Shown: positions 24,543 to 31,715 of the stretch, in pieces
Layout of the letters: each line of letters starts with the position of its first letter
How positions within the stretch are numbered: position 1 is the first letter of the stretch
Assembly: GCA_035279525.1 (NCBI GenBank)
Contig: DATEHQ010000083.1
Coordinates: 1-51,549 of the forward strand
Direction: 5' to 3'
DNA from: DATEHQ01 sp035279525
Lineage (GTDB): Bacteria; Chloroflexota; Dormibacteria; Dormibacterales; Dormibacteraceae
DNA: 51,549 nt
The notes under the pieces: model-generated
Database searches by the model: none
What the model saw: only the letters and a program-made list of their open reading frames with translations
Told to the model about the DNA's origin: nothing
Position numbers and translations under genes: made by a program

Positions 24543-24548
24543 AGTCTA
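24543..24548 (-). promoter_or_regulatory. -10-like hexamer for the TPP-riboswitch transcript
   Basis: On the minus strand TAGACT is placed so that the RNA would start near 24536, about 8 nt before the aptamer. Confidence 0.4.
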
Positions 24549-24565
24549 CGCGAGCCGGACTGCTC

Positions 24566-25363
24566 CTAGGTGCTCCGCCACGGGGCGGGGAGGAGGAGGG
24601 CGAGGATGCGGTAGACCTCGGGGTTGATGGCGAGCCCGAGGTGGCTGCCCCTGACCTCGATGCCGTTGACGTCAGAGCGCAGGCACGCCTTCCAGTTCAC
24701 GACGCCGTCCGAGCGCGAGTAGATCGAGGTGGTCGGCACCTTTGGCGCTGCCTGGAGGTCGCGCAGAAAGCGCTGCTCGACGCTCGCCGCATGGCCGTAG
24801 CGGACCACGTTGTAGAGATGTGCCGCGCGCACACCCGCCATCGTCAGCGGGTGGACGTCGAAGGGATCACGCAGCGGCGAGCCAAGGGTGATGACCTGTT
24901 CGACGAGCTCGGGGTTGCGGTGCGACAGCACCTTGGCCAGCACACCGCCGCGGCTGTGACCCACGAGCGAGACCCGGGCGCCCGTCTTGCGCCACAGCGC
25001 GGTCAGCGAATCGACGAGAGGCTTGAGCATGACCTCCGAGTACATGACGTTGAAGGCGACGCCGGCCAGTCGCGGCCGGTAGCCGACGCGTCGCAGCCAG
25101 TCGTGAGGCGTATGCAGCGTCCAGTCGCCGGCGAGAAAACCCGGGATGAGAAGCACAGGCTTGCCCCGGCCGAGCGGCACGTCGCGGCCGCGGAACACGG
25201 GGTCCCGGATCAGGCGGAGGTATTCGAACGAGATGCGGCCCTCGAGCCACATGGGTGGGATGGGGTCCCAACGCCCGAGATGGCGGAACTGCGGCAAGAT
25301 CGCGGCCGCTATCTTCAGCCGGCCCTGGCGCCTTGTATGGGGTGGTTCCGAGACGGTGGCCAA
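24566..25363 (-). CDS. Lipase-like alpha/beta hydrolase (paralog of 28018-28707)
   Basis: This 265-aa protein has VLLIPGFLAGDWTLHTPHDWL (oxyanion loop), the nucleophile elbow RVSLVGHSRGGVLAKVL (GHSRG, Ser near residue 141), ITLGSPLRDP, TSIYSRSDGVVNW (acid region) and RGSHLGLAINPEVY (catalytic His). This is the layout of bacterial triacylglycerol-lipase/PGAP1-like esterases. The gene at 28018 is clearly paralogous over about 220 residues. The paralog lacks the first 38 residues here, so the real start may be ATG 25252 (228 aa) rather than TTG 25363. Confidence 0.85.
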   Translation of the reverse strand: MATVSEPPHTRRQGRLKIAAAILPQFRHLGRWDPIPPMWLEGRISFEYLRLIRDPVFRGRDVPLGRGKPVLLIPGFLAGDWTLHTPHDWLRRVGYRPRLAGVAFNVMYSEVMLKPLVDSLTALWRKTGARVSLVGHSRGGVLAKVLSHRNPELVEQVITLGSPLRDPFDVHPLTMAGVRAAHLYNVVRYGHAASVEQRFLRDLQAAPKVPTTSIYSRSDGVVNWKACLRSDVNGIEVRGSHLGLAINPEVYRILALLLPAPWRST

Positions 25364-25385
25364 ATTGTGCTGGTGGGGTTCTCCG

Positions 25386-26279
25386 TTACCGAGCCTGGGC
25401 GGGCTCGGGAGCGATTCTAAACACGCGCGACTCCTTGAGAGCCGCCATGAATTGGGACGGCGCCTCCATCATCGGGACGTGACCGATGCCGTCGATCACG
25501 CGCAGCTCCCACCCACTCCGGCGACGCACCAGCTCACGCGCCGCCTCGACAGGGATCAGCCGGTCGAGGCTCCCGTGAATCACGACCGTCGGAGCCTCCA
25601 CGCGGGCCACTCGCTTCCAGAATCGCGGGTCGGCGATGCGCAGCCCGATCGACCGCGCCGCCTGCAGGAAGACGCGATCTGCCTGGCGCCCGAGGTGCTC
25701 GCGCTCGCGGGTCAGCTGGATGTGCGCCTCCAGCACCTCAGGATCGATGCGCGACGGATCGGCGCACACGAGGTCGAGGGCCCACCTGACCAGGCCTTCG
25801 GCGCCCAGCGCCTTCACGCGGCGTTCGAGCAGCGCCTGCGCGAGCCCAGGGATCGAGAGCGCGGCCATCATGCCGAGCATGCCTGGCTGCGGACGCCGCA
25901 CGTGCACGCCCGGGATCGCGGGGTCGACGAGGATCAGCCGACTCACCGACGACGGATGCTCCGAGGCCTCGATGACTCCGATGTGGCCGCCCATCGAGTT
26001 GCCCATCAGCACGACCGGCTCACCGATCACCTGCTCGATGAATTCGTGCACCAGCTTGGCGTTGGACCCGACCGTGGCCGAGCGGCCGGCCAGCGGGGTC
26101 TGGCCGAAGCCCGCCAGGTCGACAGCAATCGCGCGGTGCGTCTTCGCGATCTCCTCACCGACGGCCATCCAGTTCAGCGCGCTGCCGCCGAGGCCGTGGA
26201 CCATGAGGAGGGGCGGCCCGGAGCCGCCGTAGTCGAGGTAGTGGACCGGCCCGCCTAGATCGACTGCCTTATGCCGCAC
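25386..26279 (-). CDS. Alpha/beta hydrolase (lipase/esterase type)
   Basis: This 297-aa protein has GPPLLMVHGLGGSALNWMAVG (oxyanion HG motif), AIAVDLAGFGQTPL, the nucleophile elbow VVLMGNSMGGHIGVIEA (GNSMG), the acid near VVIHGSLDRLIPVEAAREL and the His in RVIDGIGHVPMMEAP. It resembles lipase 3 and meta-cleavage-product hydrolases; the substrate is unknown. GTG 26279 has TACGAT 7 nt upstream. It is downstream of and codirectional with a TetR gene, 22 bp away, so TetR may regulate it. Confidence 0.87.
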   Translation of the reverse strand: MRHKAVDLGGPVHYLDYGGSGPPLLMVHGLGGSALNWMAVGEEIAKTHRAIAVDLAGFGQTPLAGRSATVGSNAKLVHEFIEQVIGEPVVLMGNSMGGHIGVIEASEHPSSVSRLILVDPAIPGVHVRRPQPGMLGMMAALSIPGLAQALLERRVKALGAEGLVRWALDLVCADPSRIDPEVLEAHIQLTREREHLGRQADRVFLQAARSIGLRIADPRFWKRVARVEAPTVVIHGSLDRLIPVEAARELVRRRSGWELRVIDGIGHVPMMEAPSQFMAALKESRVFRIAPEPAQAR

Positions 26280-26286
26280 TGCGTCA

Positions 26287-26292
26287 ATCGTA
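26287..26292 (-). promoter_or_regulatory. -10-like hexamer for the alpha/beta hydrolase gene (leaderless type)
   Basis: On the minus strand TACGAT ends 7 nt before GTG 26279, within the short gap after the TetR gene. Confidence 0.4.
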
Positions 26293-26301
26293 CGCGCCGC
26301 G

Positions 26302-26853
26302 CTAGACGACGACTGTCGAGACCAGCCGCACCAGGATGTCGGCCACCGCCGCCGGCGAGCGCCGGCCGTCCTTGTAGAGGCGATCGAAGACAGCGAACGA
26401 GCTGACCGCCGCGATCACGTCCTCTGCCTCCTTGATCGAGCACCCGGGCCGGAGCCGATCCGCCGCCGCGAGTCGCTCCACCAGGGCGCGGTCCGCCTCC
26501 GCCTCGGCGGGCTCCGCGCCGGCGCCGAGGTGGCGGTGGAGCGCAGGGTTGGCGGCCCACCTTGCCGAGACAGCGGCCAACCTCTGCCTGAGCGCGCTGC
26601 CTGGGTCCTCCGTTTCGCCGGCGGGGGGCCTGGACGGGCCCGAGGGCACCAGCGCCCGGAGCAGGCCGGCGCGGGAGCCGAAGCGGTTGTAGACGGTGAC
26701 GCGCGAGACGCCCGCCTGGCGGGCGACCTCAGCCAGGCTGACGTCGTGCGCCGGGCCGGCCGCGATCATGCCGGCGGCCGCGGCGAGGATCGCCTCGTGG
26801 GTGCGGTCGATGGAGGCCTGCCGCTTGCCCAACCGGTAGCTCCTCGCGGGCAC
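26302..26853 (-). CDS. TetR-family transcriptional regulator
   Basis: This 183-aa protein has the N-terminal TetR HTH: ASIDRTHEAILAAAAGMIAAG (helix 1), VSLAEVARQAGVSRVTVYNR (helices 2-3) and FGSRAGLLRALV. A variable helical C-terminal ligand domain follows. It starts at GTG 26853, immediately inside the dyad at 26852-26874, which it probably binds to repress itself. It is divergent from the DoxX-Rieske gene and upstream of a hydrolase gene, both possible targets (inference). Confidence 0.9.
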   Translation of the reverse strand: MPARSYRLGKRQASIDRTHEAILAAAAGMIAAGPAHDVSLAEVARQAGVSRVTVYNRFGSRAGLLRALVPSGPSRPPAGETEDPGSALRQRLAAVSARWAANPALHRHLGAGAEPAEAEADRALVERLAAADRLRPGCSIKEAEDVIAAVSSFAVFDRLYKDGRRSPAAVADILVRLVSTVVV

Positions 26854-26874
26854 AGAATTAATTTAACATTCTGT
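26852..26874. promoter_or_regulatory. TetR-type palindromic operator (ACAGAAT-9-ATTCTGT)
   Basis: Perfect 7-bp arms at 26852-26858 and 26868-26874 are separated by 9 bp. The site contains the TetR gene's own -10 (TAAATT) and reaches into its GTG start, an ideal position for autorepression. Confidence 0.65.
26860..26865 (-). promoter_or_regulatory. -10-like hexamer for the TetR gene (leaderless type)
   Basis: On the minus strand TAAATT ends 6 nt before GTG 26853 and lies in the operator centre. Confidence 0.45.
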
Positions 26875-26965
26875 CTGTACAATTGAATCGCCAAGGGACT
26901 CAGCGAACTCCCAGCGAGTCCACAGCCGGCTCTGGCCGGATTCCGGCTAACGTCGAGGGCCGCAC

Positions 26966-27985
26966 GTGAGCAAGCCTCGGACTCCACAGCAGCCCCAGCC
27001 CCGGCCCGCCCCGGCCGCGGCCGACCGGTGGTCCGTCTACGGCACCGTCCCGCTCCGGCTTTTCCTCGGCCTGACGTTCGTGTATGCGGGACTGCAGAAG
27101 ATCGCCGACCCGGGCTTCCTGGAGCCGGGGGCCCCGACCTACATCGGCACGCAGCTCCAGGCGTTCGCGACGCATTCGCCGATCGGGTTCCTGGTCGATG
27201 TGTTTGCCCTGCCCGTGCCGCAGATCACCGGCCTTGTGGTGATCGTGACCGAGCTGATGGTCGGCCTGCTCGTCCTGCTCGGGCTGGCGACACGATGGGC
27301 CGCGGTCGCCGGCGCACTGGTCAACCTTGTCTTCTTTCTCACCGCGAGCTGGAGCGTCCAGCCTTACTTTCTCGGCTCGGACAGCATCTACACGGTCGCG
27401 TGGATCACCCTCGCGCTGGTTGGCGACCAGGGCGTGCTGAGCCTGCGACCGGTCATCTTCGGCGCCGCCCCCGCGCGACCCTCGGGCCGGCGGCCGACGA
27501 CCGACCTCCAGCGCCGGCGCCTGCTCATCCAACTCGGAGCGGCAGCGGTCGGCGCGATCTGGGTGCTCGGAGTCCTGCCCCGGCCGAAGACGGGCGTCCA
27601 GGCCAACCAGCCGACGAGCTCACCGTCGCCATCGTCAAGCCCGGGAACGAGCCCGAGCCCCGTCGCGTCTCCCCCCGGCACGAAGATCGGCGCCCTGAGT
27701 GACCTCCGGTCGGCCGGATTCCTCGATTTCACCGACCCGAAGTCGGGCGATCCGGGCGTGGCCGTGGCGCTGTCGGGGGGCAGCATCGTCGCGTTCGACG
27801 CCATCTGCACGCACGCGGGCTGCACCGTTCAGTTCGATCCGAGCCAGCGGCTGCTCTCGTGCCCGTGCCACGGCGCGCAGTTCGACCCGGCGCACGGCGC
27901 GGCAGTTGTCGCCGGGCCCGCAACCAATCCCCTCGGGTCGATTGCGCTGCAGGTTGGCGGGGACGGCAACGTGTACGCCGGCTAA
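26966..27985 (+). CDS. DoxX/DoxD-like membrane protein fused to a Rieske [2Fe-2S] domain
   Basis: This 339-aa fusion has three parts. (1) Residues about 22-165: four membrane helices with VPLRLFLGLTFVYAGLQKIADPGF, a DoxX/DoxD start. (2) RRRLLIQLGAAAVGAIWVLG at about 183-202, a membrane or twin-Arg-like anchor, then a Ser/Pro linker. (3) A Rieske domain with ligands in ICTHAGC (about 280-286) and SCPCHGAQFD (about 297-306), the bc1-like pair C-x-H and C-x2-H, plus the two extra Cys of the conserved disulfide. DoxD is a subunit of thiosulfate:quinone oxidoreductase, so an electron path from a substrate or quinone to the Rieske centre is plausible but inferred. It starts at GTG 26966. Confidence 0.85.
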   Translation: MSKPRTPQQPQPRPAPAAADRWSVYGTVPLRLFLGLTFVYAGLQKIADPGFLEPGAPTYIGTQLQAFATHSPIGFLVDVFALPVPQITGLVVIVTELMVGLLVLLGLATRWAAVAGALVNLVFFLTASWSVQPYFLGSDSIYTVAWITLALVGDQGVLSLRPVIFGAAPARPSGRRPTTDLQRRRLLIQLGAAAVGAIWVLGVLPRPKTGVQANQPTSSPSPSSSPGTSPSPVASPPGTKIGALSDLRSAGFLDFTDPKSGDPGVAVALSGGSIVAFDAICTHAGCTVQFDPSQRLLSCPCHGAQFDPAHGAAVVAGPATNPLGSIALQVGGDGNVYAG

Positions 27986-28003
27986 CCACTGTTCCGCGGC
28001 CTC

Positions 28004-28009
28004 TACCAT
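28004..28009 (+). promoter_or_regulatory. -10-like hexamer for the second lipase-like gene (leaderless type)
   Basis: TACCAT ends 8 nt before GTG 28018 in the 32-bp gap after the DoxX-Rieske gene. Confidence 0.4.
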
Positions 28010-28017
28010 CCCTCGGA

Positions 28018-28707
28018 GTGAATCTCTGGGACCCGCTCGCGCTCCGCGAGCTGTCCGCCCTGCTGCGTGACCCGGTCTTCCGCGGCCGCGGCATCCCCCG
28101 CGGCGACGGCCGCCCGGTGCTTCTGCTGCCGGGGTTCCTGTCTGGCGATTGGTCGCTGCGCATGATGCATGCGTGGCTGGGGCGGATCGGGTACCGCTCG
28201 TACCTCTCGGGCATCCTGTTGAACGTCCAGTATTCGGAGCGGCTCCTCGCCGGCCTTCGGCACCGCCTCATGGAGATCCAGCACGACCAGGGTGCGCGTG
28301 TGTCGCTGATCGGGCACAGCCGGGGCGGCCTCCTCGGCAAGGTCCTCTCCCAGCGCCGGCCGGAAAGCGTCGAGCAGGTCATCGCCCTCGGAGCACCACT
28401 CGCGAACTGGCGGGACATCGCGCGCATGACGCATACCGCGGTCGGCGTCGTGCGGACCGCGAACGAGATCGCCTACGGGCGGCGCCTCAATCCCGAAGGG
28501 CGCTTCGAACACGACCTCGAGCTGCCCCCGGTCGTGCCCACCACGTCGATCTACACCCGGACCGACGACGTCGTCAACTTCCGCGCCTGCCTGCGGCCCG
28601 ACGTGCCCGCCCTGCCCGCGTGGGGAAGCCACAACGGGCTCGTCGTCAACCCGGAGGTCTACCGGCTGCTCGGGCGCTTGCTCGCCCGACCCCGCCGGCC
28701 CGCGTGA
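28018..28707 (+). CDS. Lipase-like alpha/beta hydrolase (paralog of 24566-25363)
   Basis: This 229-aa protein has PVLLLPGFLSGDWSLRMMHAW, the nucleophile elbow RVSLIGHSRGGLLGKVL (Ser near residue 102), VIALGAPLANW, TSIYTRTDDVVNFRACLRP and the His in WGSHNGLVVNPEVYRLL. The order and identity of blocks mirror the minus-strand gene at 24566, so the two arose by duplication. The longer in-frame ORF is not used because its upstream part overlaps the Rieske coding region and TACCAT sits just before GTG 28018. The substrate is unknown. Confidence 0.85.
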   Translation: MNLWDPLALRELSALLRDPVFRGRGIPRGDGRPVLLLPGFLSGDWSLRMMHAWLGRIGYRSYLSGILLNVQYSERLLAGLRHRLMEIQHDQGARVSLIGHSRGGLLGKVLSQRRPESVEQVIALGAPLANWRDIARMTHTAVGVVRTANEIAYGRRLNPEGRFEHDLELPPVVPTTSIYTRTDDVVNFRACLRPDVPALPAWGSHNGLVVNPEVYRLLGRLLARPRRPA

Positions 28708-28708
28708 A

Positions 28709-29563
28709 GTGATCGGAGCCGCGATCGCGCTGGCGCTCTTCGCCGCGGCGCTGCACGGCACCTGGAACGTGCTGATCAAGGTCAGCGGCGACCCGCTGGT
28801 CACCTTCCGGCGAGCGACGATCGCGTCGGGGTTGTTCGCCACTGTCGTGGTGATGCCGGCGTGGCTCTGGTTGGGCCGCCCGGGGTTCAGCCTGGCGGCG
28901 CTCGGGTTCTGCTTCGCGTCCTCGATCTTCGAAACGACCTATCTCTGGCTGCTGTCGACCGCTTACCGCCGGGGAGACCTTTCCGTGGTCTATCCCATCG
29001 CTCGCGGCTCAGCGCCGCTGATCGCGGTGGTGGTCGGCCTGGTCGTGATCGGCGAGCGGCTGGAAACAGTCCAGCTGGTCGGAGTCGGCCTCCTGCTGCT
29101 TGGAATCCTCACCGTCACGATGTCCCAGGCGAGGGGCCGCGCGACGGTGCCGGCTCTGCTGACCGGCGTCGCGATCGCCACCTATACGTCGCTCGACAGG
29201 GTCGGGGTGCGGCTCTCGACGCCCCTCATGTACGGGTGGCTGCTCTTTGCCTTGATGGCGATCGAGCTTCCGCTCTCGATCTGGATCGCGGCGCGGTTCC
29301 GTGCGCCCGTCGCCGCCGGCGTGGCGGCGCCGCCCACCTGGAGGCGGGCGGTCGTGATCGGCGCTTTCATCTGGACCGGATATCTCCTGGTCCTGTGGGC
29401 CCTGAGCCTCGCTCCGCTGGCCGTCGTGGCACCGGTGCGCGAAACCGCCCTGGTGGCGGTGGCCGTTTGGGGCGTCTGGAAGCTCCGTGAGCGGAGCGGC
29501 GCGGCCCTCAAGCTGTCCGGCGCGGTGGCCACGCTGGCCGGAGTGGCGCTGCTTGCGGCTTGA
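28709..29563 (+). CDS. EamA/DMT-superfamily transporter
   Basis: This 284-aa protein has ten predicted helices in two EamA repeats. The first opens IALALFAAALHGTWNVLIKV and contains YRRGDLSVVYPIARGSAPLIAVVVG, a typical DMT motif. The second repeat ends LAPLAVVAPVRETALVAVAVWG followed by GAVATLAGVALLAA. The substrate cannot be assigned (drug or metabolite). GTG 28709 follows the lipase stop by 1 bp, suggesting cotranscription. Confidence 0.85.
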   Translation: MIGAAIALALFAAALHGTWNVLIKVSGDPLVTFRRATIASGLFATVVVMPAWLWLGRPGFSLAALGFCFASSIFETTYLWLLSTAYRRGDLSVVYPIARGSAPLIAVVVGLVVIGERLETVQLVGVGLLLLGILTVTMSQARGRATVPALLTGVAIATYTSLDRVGVRLSTPLMYGWLLFALMAIELPLSIWIAARFRAPVAAGVAAPPTWRRAVVIGAFIWTGYLLVLWALSLAPLAVVAPVRETALVAVAVWGVWKLRERSGAALKLSGAVATLAGVALLAA

Positions 29564-29586
29564 AAGCGAAGTGCTCCAACCGGTGG

Positions 29587-29592
29587 TAAGGT
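29587..29592 (+). promoter_or_regulatory. -10-like hexamer for the cold-shock gene
   Basis: TAAGGT, with TTGAAA about 21 bp upstream, would give a 5' UTR of about 95 nt, in keeping with long cold-shock leaders. Confidence 0.3.
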
Positions 29593-29635
29593 AAGGGCGT
29601 CTTCCGGAAGTCGGGAGATGTGCGCCGCGGTCGGA

Positions 29636-29680
29636 TCTTCTCGAAAGGACCCGTGCGTTCGTGGCTAGCTTTCGAGAAGA
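29636..29680 (+). promoter_or_regulatory. 5'-UTR hairpin of the cold-shock gene
   Basis: TCTTCTCGAAAG (29636-29647) is exactly complementary to CTTTCGAGAAGA (29669-29680), a 12-bp stem with a 21-nt loop. The stem ends directly against GGAG (29681-29684), the probable Shine-Dalgarno 9 nt before ATG 29694. It is a candidate temperature-responsive element. Confidence 0.6.
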
Positions 29681-29693
29681 GGAGTTTGGGGGA

Positions 29694-29897
29694 ATGCCAA
29701 CAGGCACCATCAAGAAGCTCGTCTCCGATCGCGGATTCGGCTTCATCGCGGCGGAGGACGGTCGCGAGTACTTCTTCCACAGGACGGGTCTTGACTCGAG
29801 CGTCAACTTCGACTCACTGGCGGGCGGCGAGCGCGTCAGCTTCGAGATCGAGCCCAGCCAGAAGGGCCCCCGCGCCAACCGGATCAAGCTCGCTTAG
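29694..29897 (+). CDS. Cold-shock domain protein
   Basis: This 67-aa single cold-shock domain (OB fold) protein has MPTGTIKKLVSDRGFGFIAA (RNP1-like RGFGFI) and YFFHRTGLDSS, where RNP2 is usually VFVHxS, then LAGGERVSFEIEPSQKGPRANRI. It binds single-stranded RNA or DNA. ATG 29694 is used rather than GTG 29661 because the family starts at this Met and a Shine-Dalgarno precedes it; the longer start would translate the UTR hairpin. It has a strong terminator downstream. Confidence 0.93.
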   Translation: MPTGTIKKLVSDRGFGFIAAEDGREYFFHRTGLDSSVNFDSLAGGERVSFEIEPSQKGPRANRIKLA

Positions 29898-29912
29898 CTC
29901 AGCACATCAAGC

Positions 29913-29946
29913 AGCCGGTCGCTGTCACGCGGCCGGCTTTTTCTTT
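29913..29946 (+). terminator. Rho-independent terminator of the cold-shock gene
   Basis: AGCCGGTCGC (29913-29922) pairs with GCGGCCGGCT (29929-29938), with one G-U pair and a 6-nt loop, followed by a run of eight pyrimidines, mostly T. Confidence 0.88.
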
Positions 29947-29984
29947 GTGCGAGCAGTACGCACTCGCGCGCCGCGCGCTGACCC

Positions 29985-30374
29985 TCAGCGCGACGCGGTG
30001 CGCACCAGGACCATCGCCGCCGACCACAGCAGGACACCCGTGACCAGCAGCACCCACATGGTCCAGGTGATGAGCCAGTACTGCACCAGGGCTCCGAAGA
30101 TGCACATGGCCGCCGCGCCCGCGATCACGAACGCGCCCGGCATGAGGATCCACGCCGAATACCACGGCGGCTGAACCGCATCGCCGTGGTCGAAGAGGCG
30201 GCCGGCTCCGTAGACCACGCCGGCGCCGATCAGCGCCGGCGCAGCCATCCCGAGCGCCCACCTGAAGCCGATCGTTCCCGCGGCCGCCGCGACCAGCGGC
30301 TGCACTCCCGAGGTCGCGAGCCCCGATGGAACGGCGAATGCGATCAGGCGAAGGATCGTGCTCGGATGGGGCAT
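29985..30374 (-). CDS. Small membrane protein of unknown function
   Basis: This 129-aa protein has four hydrophobic segments (residues about 8-33, 40-60, 73-95 and 100-124). It begins MPHPSTILRLIAFAVPSGLA and ends VLVRTASR. It resembles generic four-helix membrane proteins; no family is recognised. The 139-bp gap upstream (30375-30513) holds no clear promoter motif. Confidence 0.65.
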   Translation of the reverse strand: MPHPSTILRLIAFAVPSGLATSGVQPLVAAAAGTIGFRWALGMAAPALIGAGVVYGAGRLFDHGDAVQPPWYSAWILMPGAFVIAGAAAMCIFGALVQYWLITWTMWVLLVTGVLLWSAAMVLVRTASR

Positions 30375-30513
30375 CGTCAGCGGGTCGGATGCCCCGAAGT
30401 CAAGACGCACGCGATGAAACCAACAAGTGGGCTCGAAAGATCTGGACCGCAATCCCCCCCGGTGTTCAGAGAAACGCGCGAGCCACTCCAACGATTCGGT
30501 TGACGCCGGCCGG

Positions 30514-31671
30514 TCACGCCATCGCCGCCCATTCCCGCTCCAACCACAGCGCGGCGCGCAGCGCGCCGGTGTTCGTGCGACCCACGACCTGCATCCCGAC
30601 CGGCATCCCCTGCACGGGAGCGGGGAGCACCGCCACCGGCTGATGCGTGGTGTTGAACGGACGCGTGAACCGCGCGAGCGGTTCGCGTACCTCGTTGCCG
30701 GCGTCGAGTGGAGGCGCGACCATCGCGGTGGCCGGTAGGAGCAGGGCCTCGACGTCCTCCATCGCCCGCGCCGCCGCGTCCTGCAAGCGCCGCCGCTCCG
30801 TGACGGCTGACTCGTACTCGCGGTCGGGGATGGCCATGCCGCGGCGGATGTGAGCGAGCACGTCCTCGCCGTACTTCTCGGGGTGCTCGACCGCCCAGCG
30901 GCGATGGTAGGCGGCCGCCTCATAGAGGAGGATCGTGAGGCCGCAGCCAAAGAGCCGGTCGCGGTCGAGGAACTGGATCTCCGGCACGCCCCGCGAGACC
31001 ATCTCCCAGGCGCGCGCGGTCGGCTCGTCGAGGTCACGCACCCATCCGGCCGGCACGGCCAGCCGAGCACGTGCGATGCCCGTGAGCGGTATCGCTTCGC
31101 CGGACATCATCTGGTAAGCGCGCGCGGCCGTCGAGACGTCATGCGCCAGCGGACCCAGCGTGTCGAGAGATGGGCTGAGCGGGATGACGCCATCCACCTC
31201 GATGCTGCCGAAGGCGGGCTTGAAGCCGGCCACGCCGCACAACGAGGCCGGGATGCGGATCGAACCGCCAGTGTCGCTCCCGATCGCCCAGTCGCACGTC
31301 CCGGTTGCCACCGCGACGGCCGAGCCGCCCGACGAACCGCCCGCGACCCGCCCTGGGTCGTGCGGGTTGCCCACCGCTCCGTAGTGGGGGTTGACGCTGG
31401 TCACCCCATAGGCGAACTCGTGCAGGTTCGTCTTGCCGGAGAAGACGCAGCCTTGCGCCCGCAGCCGCGCGATCACCGGAGCGTCGGCCGCGGCTGCGAC
31501 TTCGGGCAGGATGATGCCGCCGGCGGTGGTGACCATGCCCGCCACGTCGACCAGGTCTTTGACCGCGACGACCTCGCCGGAGCCCCGCACGTCCGACACC
31601 GAGATGTAGGCGTTGAGCTCCCTGGTCGTCCGAATCCTCGCGCGCGCGTCTTCGAGATCCACAGGCTCCAT
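30514..31671 (-). CDS. Amidase signature-family hydrolase
   Basis: This 385-aa protein has the Ser-Ser-Lys triad of amidases: Lys in VVAVKDLVDVAGM (about residue 38), the Ser-rich motif RVAGGSSGGSAVAVATG (cis-Ser about 114) and the nucleophile Ser in GSDTGGSIRIPASLCG (about 138). It ends with QPVAVLPAPVQGMPVGMQVVG, also typical. It hydrolyses an unknown amide; it is shorter than GatA (about 480 aa), so a stand-alone amidase is more likely. ATG 31671 is preferred to TTG 31728, which would overlap the divergent gene at 31716. Confidence 0.92.
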   Translation of the reverse strand: MEPVDLEDARARIRTTRELNAYISVSDVRGSGEVVAVKDLVDVAGMVTTAGGIILPEVAAAADAPVIARLRAQGCVFSGKTNLHEFAYGVTSVNPHYGAVGNPHDPGRVAGGSSGGSAVAVATGTCDWAIGSDTGGSIRIPASLCGVAGFKPAFGSIEVDGVIPLSPSLDTLGPLAHDVSTAARAYQMMSGEAIPLTGIARARLAVPAGWVRDLDEPTARAWEMVSRGVPEIQFLDRDRLFGCGLTILLYEAAAYHRRWAVEHPEKYGEDVLAHIRRGMAIPDREYESAVTERRRLQDAAARAMEDVEALLLPATAMVAPPLDAGNEVREPLARFTRPFNTTHQPVAVLPAPVQGMPVGMQVVGRTNTGALRAALWLEREWAAMA

Positions 31672-31700
31672 TGTCGGGACTCGAAACGCGCGCGGGGCGT

Positions 31701-31706
31701 TATCCT
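31701..31706 (+). promoter_or_regulatory. -10-like hexamer for the unknown gene at 31716
   Basis: TATCCT ends 9 nt before ATG 31716, in the short divergent gap with the amidase gene. Confidence 0.35.
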
Positions 31707-31715
31707 GCCTGACTG

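Noticed and set aside
27580..27700. Ser/Pro-rich repetitive DNA inside the DoxX-Rieske gene, considered as a frameshift junction
   Set aside because: The frame stays open across it and both halves are intact; it is a normal low-complexity linker.
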